Shown piece by piece: positions 1 to 7,873 of a DNA stretch of 64,000 bases (its first letter is position 1; each line of letters starts with the position of its first letter). Location: the NCBI GenBank assembly GCA_035304345.1, contig DATGQE010000104.1, forward strand, positions 1 to 64,000, given 5' to 3'. The translations under genes were made by a program, and so were the position numbers. Origin of the DNA: IDS-8 sp035304345 (GTDB lineage Bacteria > Pseudomonadota > Gammaproteobacteria > Steroidobacterales > Woeseiaceae). The notes below the pieces were generated by a model. That model was given only the letters and a program-made list of their open reading frames with translations, did not search any database and was not told the DNA's origin.

Positions 1-554
1 TTTCGGCCGGCCGCGGGCCGGTGTTCGATAACCTGCCCCTCCCACAGCAACGACGAGTAGAGATCGACATCCTGCTGGATGGTCACCGATCCCTCCCGAC
101 CGTCACGCGAGCCGATCAGGCGCAGGCGGCCGCGTCTCTCGTCCTCCGGAAAGCTCTTTTGTTCGTAGCCCGGCTCTCCGCCCGGGCGCTCCGGAAGGAT
201 CCAGATCTGCAGGAAGTGCACGAGCTCGGTTTCGGACGCATTGAACTCGCTGTGGCGCACGCCGGTGCCGGCCGACATGCGTTGCACGTCGCCTGGCCGG
301 ATCACGGAGCCGTTGCCCAGGCTGTCGCGGTGCTCCAGTGCACCTTCGAGCACGTAGGAGATGATCTCCATGTCGCGGTGGCCGTGCGCGCCGAAACCCT
401 GCCCCGGTGCCACGCGGTCTTCGTTGATGACCCGCAGGGGTCCGAAGCCCATGAAGTTCGGGTCGTAGTAGTCGGCGAAAGAGAACGTGTGCCGCGTGTC
501 CAACCAGCCGTGATCGGCGTGTCCGCGTGCCTCGGCCTTCCGGACTTCGATCAT
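1..554 (-). CDS. Pirin family protein (quercetinase-like cupin), C-terminus cut off by the window edge
   Basis: This is the N-terminal 184 residues of a bicupin pirin. The metal-binding set typical of pirin and E. coli YhhW is present at the family positions: His57 and His59 in a GAHGHRDME motif, then His101 and Glu103 in VRHSEF. Family members bind Fe or another metal, and some have quercetin 2,3-dioxygenase activity. The real substrate here is unknown. The protein has no signal peptide and should be cytoplasmic. The ATG at 554 overlaps the stop of the upstream gene as ATGA, so the two are probably translationally coupled. The gene runs off position 1, so the second cupin is not seen. Confidence 0.9.
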   Translation of the reverse strand, partial: MIEVRKAEARGHADHGWLDTRHTFSFADYYDPNFMGFGPLRVINEDRVAPGQGFGAHGHRDMEIISYVLEGALEHRDSLGNGSVIRPGDVQRMSAGTGVRHSEFNASETELVHFLQIWILPERPGGEPGYEQKSFPEDERRGRLRLIGSRDGREGSVTIQQDVDLYSSLLWEGQVIEHRPAAGR

Positions 555-1060
555 CTCTCGTCTCCCACACGACGACCGCGGTCGCGTCGCTCCGCCAGCG
601 TGCGCTCGGTGCGCCTCCGCCAGCTTTCGCGGGCCGCCCGGCGGTCGCCCTGGTCCTCCGGCTCCGCCGGCAAGTGGTCGAGCACGAGCTTGAGCTTGCC
701 GTGTGCAGCGGCCAGTGCATGACTCTGCTGCAGGAGCGGCCGGTAGCGCTCGAGAAAGGCCTCATCCCGCAGCTCTCCCTCGCCGAACAGCAGGCCGCGT
801 GCCCGCGCGGCCACCGTGCCCACCTCCGCCCGGGTGACGCCCGGATCGGTCGCAAGGACGTGATCGATCTCACCGACGAGGGAAGAGACCGAGCGCAACC
901 ACGCCCAGCCCGGATCGTTGGCGAGCCGGTCCAGCAGGTCCAGTCCCCGGGCGGCAGGATCGAACTCGCGCTCCGCTTCCACCGTGTAGAAATGCACGTT
1001 CCGCAGCGCCTCGCTGAGAATGCCGAGGCTTTTCACCTCGTTCAATGCGCACAAACCCAT
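551..1060 (-). CDS. Hypothetical protein of about 169 residues, coupled to pirin
   Basis: I do not recognise this family. The start at 1060 is chosen because a GGAGGAG ribosome site lies about 8 bases upstream; the frame stays open further, to an ATG at 1108, but that start has no such site. The product is soluble, rich in Leu, Ala, Arg and Glu, mostly predicted helical, with no signal peptide or membrane segment. The last 35 residues are highly charged and basic. Its stop codon overlaps the pirin start (ATGA), which suggests a two-gene operon and a shared role, but no function can be assigned from sequence. Confidence 0.7.
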   Translation of the reverse strand: MGLCALNEVKSLGILSEALRNVHFYTVEAEREFDPAARGLDLLDRLANDPGWAWLRSVSSLVGEIDHVLATDPGVTRAEVGTVAARARGLLFGEGELRDEAFLERYRPLLQQSHALAAAHGKLKLVLDHLPAEPEDQGDRRAARESWRRRTERTLAERRDRGRRVGDER

Positions 1061-1254
1061 AGGCTGGTCTCCTCCGGTAGCGGCTCCGCGAATCTCAGTG
1101 GCGACCAACCGCCGCTTCGAGAAGCAGCACGCGTCGCTCCTCCCTGGATGTTAGTCCATGCAGACGTCCGTTGACGCAAATCGCTCAGTGGCGACGACAC
1201 AGTGTGCAGGTTGCAGGCCCTCGCTCCGTCCGGCTGGCCCCCCCCCAAGCGGGA
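1061..1254. other. Intergenic spacer with a 12-bp direct repeat
   Basis: There is no gene here. The sequence CTCAGTGGCGAC occurs twice, at 1094-1105 and 1184-1195. The promoter of the hypothetical/pirin pair should lie here, but I see no convincing -35/-10 pair. A run of nine C residues sits near 1241. Confidence 0.5.
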
Positions 1255-2751
1255 TCAGCGACCGGCGTCGCGAGCGACGCTCGCTCGTACGGTGGCGGCC
1301 GAGCCGTTCTCGAGCAGGCTCGCCAAAGACTCCTCGACCTTGTCCCGGAAGCGGCGGCTTTCGGGGAGGTCGGTGCCGAAGACCTCGCGAAACCCGAGAA
1401 AGCGCTCGACGATCGGCCGCGGCTCTTGCGGCGTTTCCGCGGAAACGCGCGCGAAGAGGGCCGCCAGCGGATCGTCCACCTCGTACGCCCTGCCCTGCTC
1501 GTCGCGGCCGAGGCAGTAACGGATCCAGGCCGCGACCGCCAGCGCCAGCCCGTCGATCGGACCGTCGCGCTCGAGCTGCGCGCGGACCGTGTGGAGCAGT
1601 CGCTGCGGCAACTTCTGGGAACCGTCCATCGCTATCTGCCGGGTGCGGTGCAGCAGCGAGGGGTTCGCGAAGCGCGCCAGCAACGCCTCGATGTAAGCGC
1701 CGTGGTCGAGGCCCTCGGGCTGCGGCGTCACCGGCGCGATCTCGTCGGTCATCAACCGGCGCACGAAGGTGGCGAACGCGGGATCCCGCATCACCTCGTG
1801 CACGTACTCGAAGCCCGCGAGCGAGCCGAGGTACGCGATCGTCGAATGCGCGCCGTTCAGCAGGCGCAGCTTCGCCTTCTCGTACGGCTCGACGTCCGGC
1901 ACGACGAGCGCCCCGCCCGCCTCCCAGCGCGGGCGCTCGCCTGCAAAGTGATCCTCGATCACCCACTGCCGGAACGGCTCGGTCTTCACGAAGCCCTCGT
2001 CGCGCAGGCCGATCGCCTCGGCGTTCCTGTCGATGTCCCCGGACGTGGTCGCGGGCACGATGCGATCCACCATCGTCGCCGGGAACGCGACACGGTCGGC
2101 GATCCACGCGGCCAGTCCCGCGTGGAGCTGCGACGCGAAACGCAGCACTGCGCCGCGCAGGCGCCGGCCGTTGCCGGGCAGGTTGTCGCAGGAGATCACG
2201 GTCGGCGGCGCCGATCCTTGCATCATGCGCTGCCTCAGCCCCGCCACGATGTAGCCGATCGTGCTGTGCGGCGCGTCCGGCTCGTGCAGGTCGTGCAGGA
2301 TGTCCGGGTGCACGAGCGAGAGCTCGCCGCTGTCGGGATCCAGGCAATAACCCTTCTCCGTGACCGTGAGCGTGATGACGTGCACGGCGGGATCGGCGAG
2401 CAGGCCGACGACAGCGGCCGGATCCTCGGGTGCCACGTGGATCGACTTCAGGCAGCCGACGAGGCGCCGCTGCTCCGAGCTCGCATCGAGCTCGGCGAGG
2501 GTGTACCAGCCGTCCTGCGGTGCGAGCGCATCGCGCACGTCGGGCCGGCGCAGGCTCACGCCGGCGATCGCCCAGTTGCCGTTTGCCGCTTCCAGGGCAT
2601 CGTCGGTGTACGCGGCGATGTGCGAGCGCATGAATGCGCCGGCGCCGAGATGGACGATGCCGATGCCCGTCGCCTCCCGATCGTAGCGCGGGCGGCGCAC
2701 GCCCGGGGCGAGCTGCGCGAGGGTGCGGGTCGAGAGGCGGGCGTTGGTCAT
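1255..2751 (-). CDS. uxuB: Fructuronate reductase / mannitol dehydrogenase family
   Basis: This 498-residue polyol dehydrogenase should reduce D-fructuronate to D-mannonate with NADH in the cytoplasm. Residues 30-44 hold the nucleotide-binding segment HLGAGAFMRSH. SCDNLPGNG (187-195) is the family signature. Lys294, Asn299 and His302 in KLRLLNGAH match the catalytic Lys-Asn-His of mannitol dehydrogenases. Length is normal. It lies 19 bases downstream of uxaC on the same strand, so the two steps glucuronate to fructuronate to mannonate are encoded together. Tagaturonate or mannitol as substrate cannot be excluded from sequence. The last codons overlap a REP-like palindrome (1265-1286) that encodes the C-terminal SVARDAG. 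Confidence 0.88.
   Translation of the reverse strand: MTNARLSTRTLAQLAPGVRRPRYDREATGIGIVHLGAGAFMRSHIAAYTDDALEAANGNWAIAGVSLRRPDVRDALAPQDGWYTLAELDASSEQRRLVGCLKSIHVAPEDPAAVVGLLADPAVHVITLTVTEKGYCLDPDSGELSLVHPDILHDLHEPDAPHSTIGYIVAGLRQRMMQGSAPPTVISCDNLPGNGRRLRGAVLRFASQLHAGLAAWIADRVAFPATMVDRIVPATTSGDIDRNAEAIGLRDEGFVKTEPFRQWVIEDHFAGERPRWEAGGALVVPDVEPYEKAKLRLLNGAHSTIAYLGSLAGFEYVHEVMRDPAFATFVRRLMTDEIAPVTPQPEGLDHGAYIEALLARFANPSLLHRTRQIAMDGSQKLPQRLLHTVRAQLERDGPIDGLALAVAAWIRYCLGRDEQGRAYEVDDPLAALFARVSAETPQEPRPIVERFLGFREVFGTDLPESRRFRDKVEESLASLLENGSAATVRASVARDAGR
1265..1286 (-). repeat. REP-like palindrome inside the 3' end of uxuB
   Basis: On the minus strand this reads as a GAGCGAGC / GCTCGC stem around GTC, followed by GACGC. 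That fits the window's REP pattern: GGAGC, palindrome, GCGCGAC. It lies within the last codons of uxuB. Confidence 0.5.
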
Positions 2752-2770
2752 TGGCCCAGCGGTGAGCCGG

Positions 2771-4201
2771 TCACTGGGCGCTGCCGTCCAGCTTGTACGC
2801 GCGGCGCGGCAGCTCGTAGGCGAGGTCGACGACGATGTCAGCGGCCTCGTCCTCGGTCAGGCGGTGGTCGGCGACGAGCTGCGCCAGGAACGCCGCGTCG
2901 ACGCGCCGTGCGACGTCGTGGCGTGCGGGAATGGACAGGAACGCCCGCGTGTCGTCGTTGAAGCCGACCGTGTTGTAGAAGCCCGCGGTTTCCGTCGTCC
3001 GCTCGCGGAAGCGCCGCATGCCCTCCGGCGAATCGTGGAACCACCACGCCGGCCCGAGCTTGAGGCAGGGATACACGCCGGCGAGCGGCGCGAGCTCGCG
3101 GCTGTACGCGCTCTCGTCGAGCGTGAACAGGATGATCGACAGGCGCGGATCGAGGCCCACCGCGTCGAGCAGGGGCTTCAGCGCGTGCACGTAGTCGGTC
3201 TGCGTCGGGATGTCGAAACCCTTGTCGCGACCGTAGGTGCGATGCACGAGCCGGTTGTGATTGCGGAACGCGCCCGGGTGAATCTGCATCACGAGCCCGT
3301 CGTCCAGGCTCATGCGCGCCATCTCGGTGAGCATCTGCGCGCGGAACAGCTCCGCATCCTCCGGCGACGGCGTCGCCTGCGTGACGATCCGGAAAAGCTC
3401 TGCCGCCTTGCGCGCATCGAGGTCCGCCGTGCGCGCGGTCGGGTGCCCGTGGTCCGTCGATGTGGCCCCCATCGACTTGAAGAACTCGCGGCGCCGGCGG
3501 TGCGCCGCAAGATAACCCTGCCACGTCGACGTATCCTCGCCGGTCAACTCGCCCAGTTGCCGTACCCGCTCCACGAAACCGTCGAACTCGGGATCGACCG
3601 TCGGGTCCGGGCGGTACGCGGTGATCACCCTGCCCTTCCAGCCGCTCTCCCGGATTTTGCGGTGATGCGCGAGATCGTCGACCGGCGACTCGGTCGTCGC
3701 CAGCACCTCGATATTGAAGCGCTCGAAGAGCGCGCGCGGCCGGAACCCGGGTGACGCGAGCTTCTCGCCGATCGTCTCGTAGTAGCGGTCCGCCGTTTCC
3801 GCGGAAAGCTGCACGTCCAGCCCGAACACCTCCGCGAACACCCAGTCGAGCCACAGGCTCGACGGCGTGCCGCGGAACAGGTGGTAGTGGGCGGCGAAGC
3901 GGCGCCAGAACGCGCGCGGATCGCCTTCCGGCTTGCTGCCGTCCGCCCGCGGCACACCGAGCTCCGACAGCGGGATGCCCTGGCTGAAGAGCATGCGGAA
4001 CAGGTAGTGGTCCGGCGTCAGCAAGAGCTCCGCCGCGTTCGTGAACGGCTCGTCGTCGGCGAACCAGCGGGGATCCGTGTGACCGTGGGGGCTCACGATG
4101 GGCAGGTTCGCGACCAGTGCGTACAGCCGGCGGGCAATGGCGCGGACCGAAGGCTCGGGCGGAAACAGCCGGTCCGGGTGCAGCTCGAGACGCGCGGTCA
4201 T
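2771..4201 (-). CDS. uxaC: Glucuronate/uronate isomerase
   Basis: This 476-residue protein is a uronate isomerase of the amidohydrolase superfamily. It interconverts D-glucuronate and D-fructuronate, or D-galacturonate and D-tagaturonate. The metal-binding SPHGHTDP at residues 37-44 (His39, His41) and full family length support the call. The N-terminal helix-rich segment and the Trp/Phe-rich substrate loop (PRWFADDEPF) are typical. The start is the ATG at 4201; the sequence upstream is not homologous. It is the first gene of the uxaC-uxuB pair and lies 166 bases downstream of kduD on the same strand. It may be read through from the operator-controlled kduI promoter or have its own. No CCGG operator is visible directly upstream. 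Confidence 0.93.
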   Translation of the reverse strand: MTARLELHPDRLFPPEPSVRAIARRLYALVANLPIVSPHGHTDPRWFADDEPFTNAAELLLTPDHYLFRMLFSQGIPLSELGVPRADGSKPEGDPRAFWRRFAAHYHLFRGTPSSLWLDWVFAEVFGLDVQLSAETADRYYETIGEKLASPGFRPRALFERFNIEVLATTESPVDDLAHHRKIRESGWKGRVITAYRPDPTVDPEFDGFVERVRQLGELTGEDTSTWQGYLAAHRRRREFFKSMGATSTDHGHPTARTADLDARKAAELFRIVTQATPSPEDAELFRAQMLTEMARMSLDDGLVMQIHPGAFRNHNRLVHRTYGRDKGFDIPTQTDYVHALKPLLDAVGLDPRLSIILFTLDESAYSRELAPLAGVYPCLKLGPAWWFHDSPEGMRRFRERTTETAGFYNTVGFNDDTRAFLSIPARHDVARRVDAAFLAQLVADHRLTEDEAADIVVDLAYELPRRAYKLDGSAQ

Positions 4202-4367
4202 CGGGGATCGGTCCTCCAGTTGTTATTGGCGGCGCGCCCGGAAGCGGCAAAACCCGTTCCACGGCGACCCCGTGCGCGCCTGGGGTCGCGGCATCGCGCA
4301 CTCGACGGTGAGACCGATGTTAACGCTACCAAGCGGGCAGCGCCAAGCGTCCGGGTACGGCTCCAGA

Positions 4368-5126
4368 TTATCGGCCCAGCCAGCCGCCGTCGACGGGCAG
4401 CAAAGCACCGTGGACGTAGTCCGAGGCTGCGGACGCCAGGAACACCACCGCGCCGGCAAGGTCGCGCGGATCGCCCCAGCGCCCGGCCGGGATGCGCTCC
4501 AGGATCTGCCGGCTGCGCTCAGGGTCGTTGCGCAGCGCTTCCGTGTTGCTGGTCGAGAAGTAGCCCGGCACGATCGCGTTCACGTTGATGCCCTTCGCCG
4601 CCCACTCGTTCGCGAGCAGCCGCGTCAGCCCGGCGAGGCCGCTCTTGCTCGCCGTGTACGAGGCGACGCGGATGCCGCCCTGGAACGACAGGAGCGAGGC
4701 GACGTTGATGATCTTGCCGCCGCGCCCGGATTCCACCATTTTCGCGGCCGCCGCCCTGGCGAGGAAGAACGGCGCCTTCAGGTTGGTGTCCATGACGGCA
4801 TCCCAGTCTTCCTCCGTGAACGCGAGCGCATCGGCGCGGCGGATGATGCCGGCATTGTTGACGAGGATGTCGAGCGACCCGCACGCCCCGATCGTCTCCT
4901 CCACGATGCGCTCGCAGTCGGCGATCGTGGACAGGTCCGCGCGCACGACGACGGACTCGCCGCCCTGCTCCGCGATCATGCGCGCGGTCTCGTCGGGATC
5001 GCGGCGGCAGACGAGCGCCACCTTCGCCCCCGCACCGGCGAGCGCCACGGCCATTGCCTGCCCGAGCCCCGTGTTGGCGCCGGTGACGGCAGCCACACGG
5101 CCGCCGAGATCGAAGAGCTCGCGCAT
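4368..5126 (-). CDS. kduD: 2-dehydro-3-deoxy-D-gluconate 5-dehydrogenase (SDR)
   Basis: This 252-residue classical short-chain dehydrogenase shows the NAD-binding TGANTGLG at 15-22, NNAG at 90-93 and the catalytic triad Ser144, Tyr157 and Lys161. It should reduce 2,5-diketo-3-deoxygluconate to 2-keto-3-deoxygluconate (KDG), the last unsaturated-uronate step before KdgK. It follows kduI with only three bases between the kduI stop and its ATG. That neighbour makes KduD far more likely than another SDR specificity. The gluconate 5-dehydrogenase family is the main alternative. Confidence 0.92.
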   Translation of the reverse strand: MRELFDLGGRVAAVTGANTGLGQAMAVALAGAGAKVALVCRRDPDETARMIAEQGGESVVVRADLSTIADCERIVEETIGACGSLDILVNNAGIIRRADALAFTEEDWDAVMDTNLKAPFFLARAAAAKMVESGRGGKIINVASLLSFQGGIRVASYTASKSGLAGLTRLLANEWAAKGINVNAIVPGYFSTSNTEALRNDPERSRQILERIPAGRWGDPRDLAGAVVFLASAASDYVHGALLPVDGGWLGR

Positions 5127-5129
5127 CGT

Positions 5130-5972
5130 CTACTTGAGCTGGCAGATGTCGAGCACGTTCATGTCGGTGTAGTCGAGGTTCTCGCCGCCCATCGCCCAGA
5201 TGAACGAATAGTTGGCGGTGCCGCAGCCCATGTGGATCGACCACGGCGGCGAAATCACCGACTCGCAGTCGCGCAGCACGATGTGCCGCATCCTGTCCGG
5301 CTCCCCCATGAAGTGGAACACGCGGTCATCTTCACCCAGGCCGAAATAGAAATACACCTCGGAGCGGCGATCGTGCAGGTGCGGGGGCATCGTGTTCCAG
5401 ACGCTGCCGGGGTTCAGCTCGGTGAGGCCGAGGAGGAGCTGCGCCGAGCGGCAGGTGTCCGGGATGATGTACTTGTAGATCGTGCGATCGTTCGACTGCT
5501 CGAGCGAGCCGAGCTTCAACGGCTCCGCCTGCTCGATCGAGATCTTCGTGAGCTCGAAGCGCGCGTGCGCCGGCGTGGAGACGAGGTAGAAGCGCGCCGG
5601 CTCGGCCTGGTTCACGCTCTCGAATGAAACCTTTGCCGAGCCCATGGGGACGTAGAGCCCGTCCTTCGGCTGCATGTCGACGGCCTCGCCGTCGACCACG
5701 ACCCGGCCGGCACCCTTGCCGACGTTCACGACCCCGAGCTCGCGGCGCTCCAGGAACGGCTTGCCCGCCACCGGCTCGGCCTGGTCGGGCAACGCGACCG
5801 CCGCCGAGACCGGCGCGGCGCCCCCGATGACCATGCGCTCGTTGTGCGTGTAGTTGAGGGCGATCGAGTCCGCCTCGAACAGGTCCGTGACCAGGTACCG
5901 GTCGCGGAGTGCCTGGTTGTCGACGCCCGCCATCATCTCGGGATGGGTGGCCTGGTAGGTCTTGCGGAACAT
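5130..5972 (-). CDS. kduI: 5-dehydro-4-deoxy-D-glucuronate isomerase
   Basis: This 280-residue cupin isomerase converts 4-deoxy-L-threo-5-hexosulose uronate, from pectate-lyase products, to 2,5-diketo-3-deoxygluconate. The zinc ligands His198, His200, Glu205 and His247 sit at the family positions in PPHLHDRRSE and WSIHMGCG. Length is standard. It heads the kduI-kduD operon. An operator-like palindrome lies 50 bases upstream at 6022-6035, shared in its spacer with the divergent sigma-factor gene. Confidence 0.95.
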   Translation of the reverse strand: MFRKTYQATHPEMMAGVDNQALRDRYLVTDLFEADSIALNYTHNERMVIGGAAPVSAAVALPDQAEPVAGKPFLERRELGVVNVGKGAGRVVVDGEAVDMQPKDGLYVPMGSAKVSFESVNQAEPARFYLVSTPAHARFELTKISIEQAEPLKLGSLEQSNDRTIYKYIIPDTCRSAQLLLGLTELNPGSVWNTMPPHLHDRRSEVYFYFGLGEDDRVFHFMGEPDRMRHIVLRDCESVISPPWSIHMGCGTANYSFIWAMGGENLDYTDMNVLDICQLK

Positions 5973-6021
5973 TCGGGATGTACCTCGGCTGAAATCCGGA
6001 AAATCAGGGGAATGCGAGTAT

Positions 6022-6035
6022 GGTAACCGGTGTCA
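6022..6035. promoter_or_regulatory. Candidate uronate-regulon operator upstream of kduI
   Basis: The sequence GGTAACCGGTGTCA carries one perfect half (CCGGTGTCA) of the palindrome TGACACCGGTGTCA found upstream of other pectin genes in this window. It lies in the kduI/sigma-factor intergenic region, where LacI-family operators commonly act. Confidence 0.7.
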
Positions 6036-6150
6036 GTGCGGCGGGCAAACCCGCGTCCGCGGCCCTGCCCGGGCTCAGGTTACCCCGCGCGCCGTACGCA
6101 CCGGGAATGCTATCCTCCGGCCGGTCCCGTGCCGACACGGCCACACGAGA

Positions 6151-6720
6151 ATGACGACGGACAGGCGGGCAGCACACCCGGAAGGCGCGATCGGCAGGGC
6201 CGACGCTCCCGGCATGCCCGCCGGCTGCGAGGAGCTCGCCGGCATCGCCGCCCGCTTCGGCGGCGCTCTCGAACGCTTCTTCCGCAAGCGCGTGTTCGAT
6301 GAATCCGAGGCCGAGGACCTGGTGCAGGAAGTCTTCTGCCGGCTCGCCGCGCGCGCCGGATCGCACCGGATCCAGAATCCCGAAGCCTACGTGTTCCAGG
6401 TGGCCGCCAACCTCCTCCGCGATCGCGCCCGGACCGACCTGTCGCAGCGCGAAGCGAAGCAACGGCTGGTGCTCGGACGCCGCGACGATCGCGACGAGAT
6501 CTCTCCCGAACGCGTGGTGCTCGGCCGCGAGCGCATCGACCTCGTGCGGCACGCGCTGAACGAGCTGCCGGAACGGACGCGCGCGATCTTCGTCCTGCAC
6601 CGCTTCGAAGGCTTGAAGTATCGTGAGATCGCGCGCCGCCTGGGCATTTCGGCGAGTCTCGTCGAGAAGCATATAATGGATGCGATCGGCCACTTACGGC
6701 TTCGCCTGGGACTCGAATGA
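6151..6720 (+). CDS. ECF sigma factor, FecI type
   Basis: This 189-residue sigma-70 family protein has region 2 at about 34-100 (DLVQEVF at 56-62) and region 4 at about 130-185, with the helix-turn-helix segment YREIARRLGISASLVEK. It should direct RNA polymerase to the downstream receptor operon when its anti-sigma partner is signalled. The ATG at 6151 is chosen over upstream codons because homology begins shortly after it; the frame is open back to 5962 but with non-sigma sequence. Its stop overlaps the FecR start (ATGA). The FecI-FecR-receptor order is the classic surface-signalling arrangement. Confidence 0.9.
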   Translation: MTTDRRAAHPEGAIGRADAPGMPAGCEELAGIAARFGGALERFFRKRVFDESEAEDLVQEVFCRLAARAGSHRIQNPEAYVFQVAANLLRDRARTDLSQREAKQRLVLGRRDDRDEISPERVVLGRERIDLVRHALNELPERTRAIFVLHRFEGLKYREIARRLGISASLVEKHIMDAIGHLRLRLGLE

Positions 6721-7769
6721 TGTCGGACAGGAACGCTTCCGCGCAGTCTGCCGGCGAAACCGCTGCCTACTGGTTCGCCCGCCTCCGGAGCGACCGCGTC
6801 AGCGCCGCTGACCGACGCCGCTTCGAGCGCTGGCTCGGGGAGGATCCGGAAAACCGTGCGGCCTGGATGGCCAGCGAAGCGGCCTGGAACACCGCCGGCG
6901 AAGCCGCGGCGGATCCCGAGATTTTGGCAATGCGCCGGCAGGCGCTCGCGATGCGCCCGGACGCGTGGACGTCCCGCTGGCGCCGGCACGCGGGGCTCGC
7001 GGCGGCCACGCTCGTCGTCCTGCTCGGCCTTTCGCCGCTGCTGCCGCGGCTCGAGCCCTGGCTTCGCGGTGAATCGGCTGGCAGCGCCGCCGAGGCCCCG
7101 GTCTACCAGACGGCCGTCGGGCAACGTTCGACGGTCGCGCTGCCCGACGGATCGACGGTGAAGCTCAATACCGACAGCCGTATCCTCGTGCACTACGGCG
7201 GAGCGAAACGCCGCATCGTCCTGGAGCGCGGCCAGGCACTGTTCGACGTCGCGCGGGTTCCCGGCCGGCCGTTCGTGGTGGAGGTCGACGACAAGCTCGT
7301 CACGGCCCACGGCACCTCGTTCGACGTGCGCCGCTCCGAAACCGCCGTGCAGATCACGCTGCTCGAAGGCGAGGTCACCGTGGAGCGCGACGCGGGATTG
7401 CTCGGCTACTTCCGGGAGCCCGTCGCACGCCGGCTCGCCCCGGGCGACCAGCTCATCGCGATCGGCGAGCAACCGTTCGAAATCCGCAAGCCCGACGTCG
7501 AGCGCATCGTGAGCTGGAGCGAGGGCGTGCTCATCTTCGAGGACGAGCCGCTCGACTACGTCGTGAGCGAGATCAACCGCTACTCGCTGCGCAAGATCGT
7601 GCTCGGTGCCGAGACGATGAAAGACCTGCGCATCGGCGGCGTGTTCGAGCCCGGCTCGGTCGCCGGCTTCACCGCTGCGCTCGAGAAGACCTTCCCGCTG
7701 ACGAGCGAAATCGACGAAAGCCGCAACGTAATCGTGCTGCGCTGGCGCGACTCCTCCGAACCCCTGTAG
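6717..7769 (+). CDS. FecR-type anti-sigma factor / signal transducer
   Basis: This 350-residue protein has a cytoplasmic DUF4880 segment (about 15-55, with the Trp-rich W..A...W pattern) and one membrane helix at about 91-110. A periplasmic FecR domain (about 125-225) and a DUF4974-like C-terminus (about 265-345) follow. Family members bind the sigma factor inside the cell and the STN domain of the receptor in the periplasm. Two adjacent ATG codons at 6717 and 6720 are possible starts; the first overlaps the sigma-factor stop. The gene ends 104 bases before the receptor. Confidence 0.92.
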   Translation: MMSDRNASAQSAGETAAYWFARLRSDRVSAADRRRFERWLGEDPENRAAWMASEAAWNTAGEAAADPEILAMRRQALAMRPDAWTSRWRRHAGLAAATLVVLLGLSPLLPRLEPWLRGESAGSAAEAPVYQTAVGQRSTVALPDGSTVKLNTDSRILVHYGGAKRRIVLERGQALFDVARVPGRPFVVEVDDKLVTAHGTSFDVRRSETAVQITLLEGEVTVERDAGLLGYFREPVARRLAPGDQLIAIGEQPFEIRKPDVERIVSWSEGVLIFEDEPLDYVVSEINRYSLRKIVLGAETMKDLRIGGVFEPGSVAGFTAALEKTFPLTSEIDESRNVIVLRWRDSSEPL

Positions 7770-7873
7770 CGCGCGCCTGCAAGAAATTTTGAGGAAAGCT
7801 GTTTCCCCCTCGTCTCACGAGACAGGCGGCTGGCAAAAGCCGCGCTTCAAGCCACTTCCGACAGGGGGGAGTC

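Noticed and set aside
4202..4367. Possible operator or small gene between uxaC and kduD
   Set aside because: No CCGG-centred palindrome with the half-site TGACA was found, and no short frame with a ribosome site.
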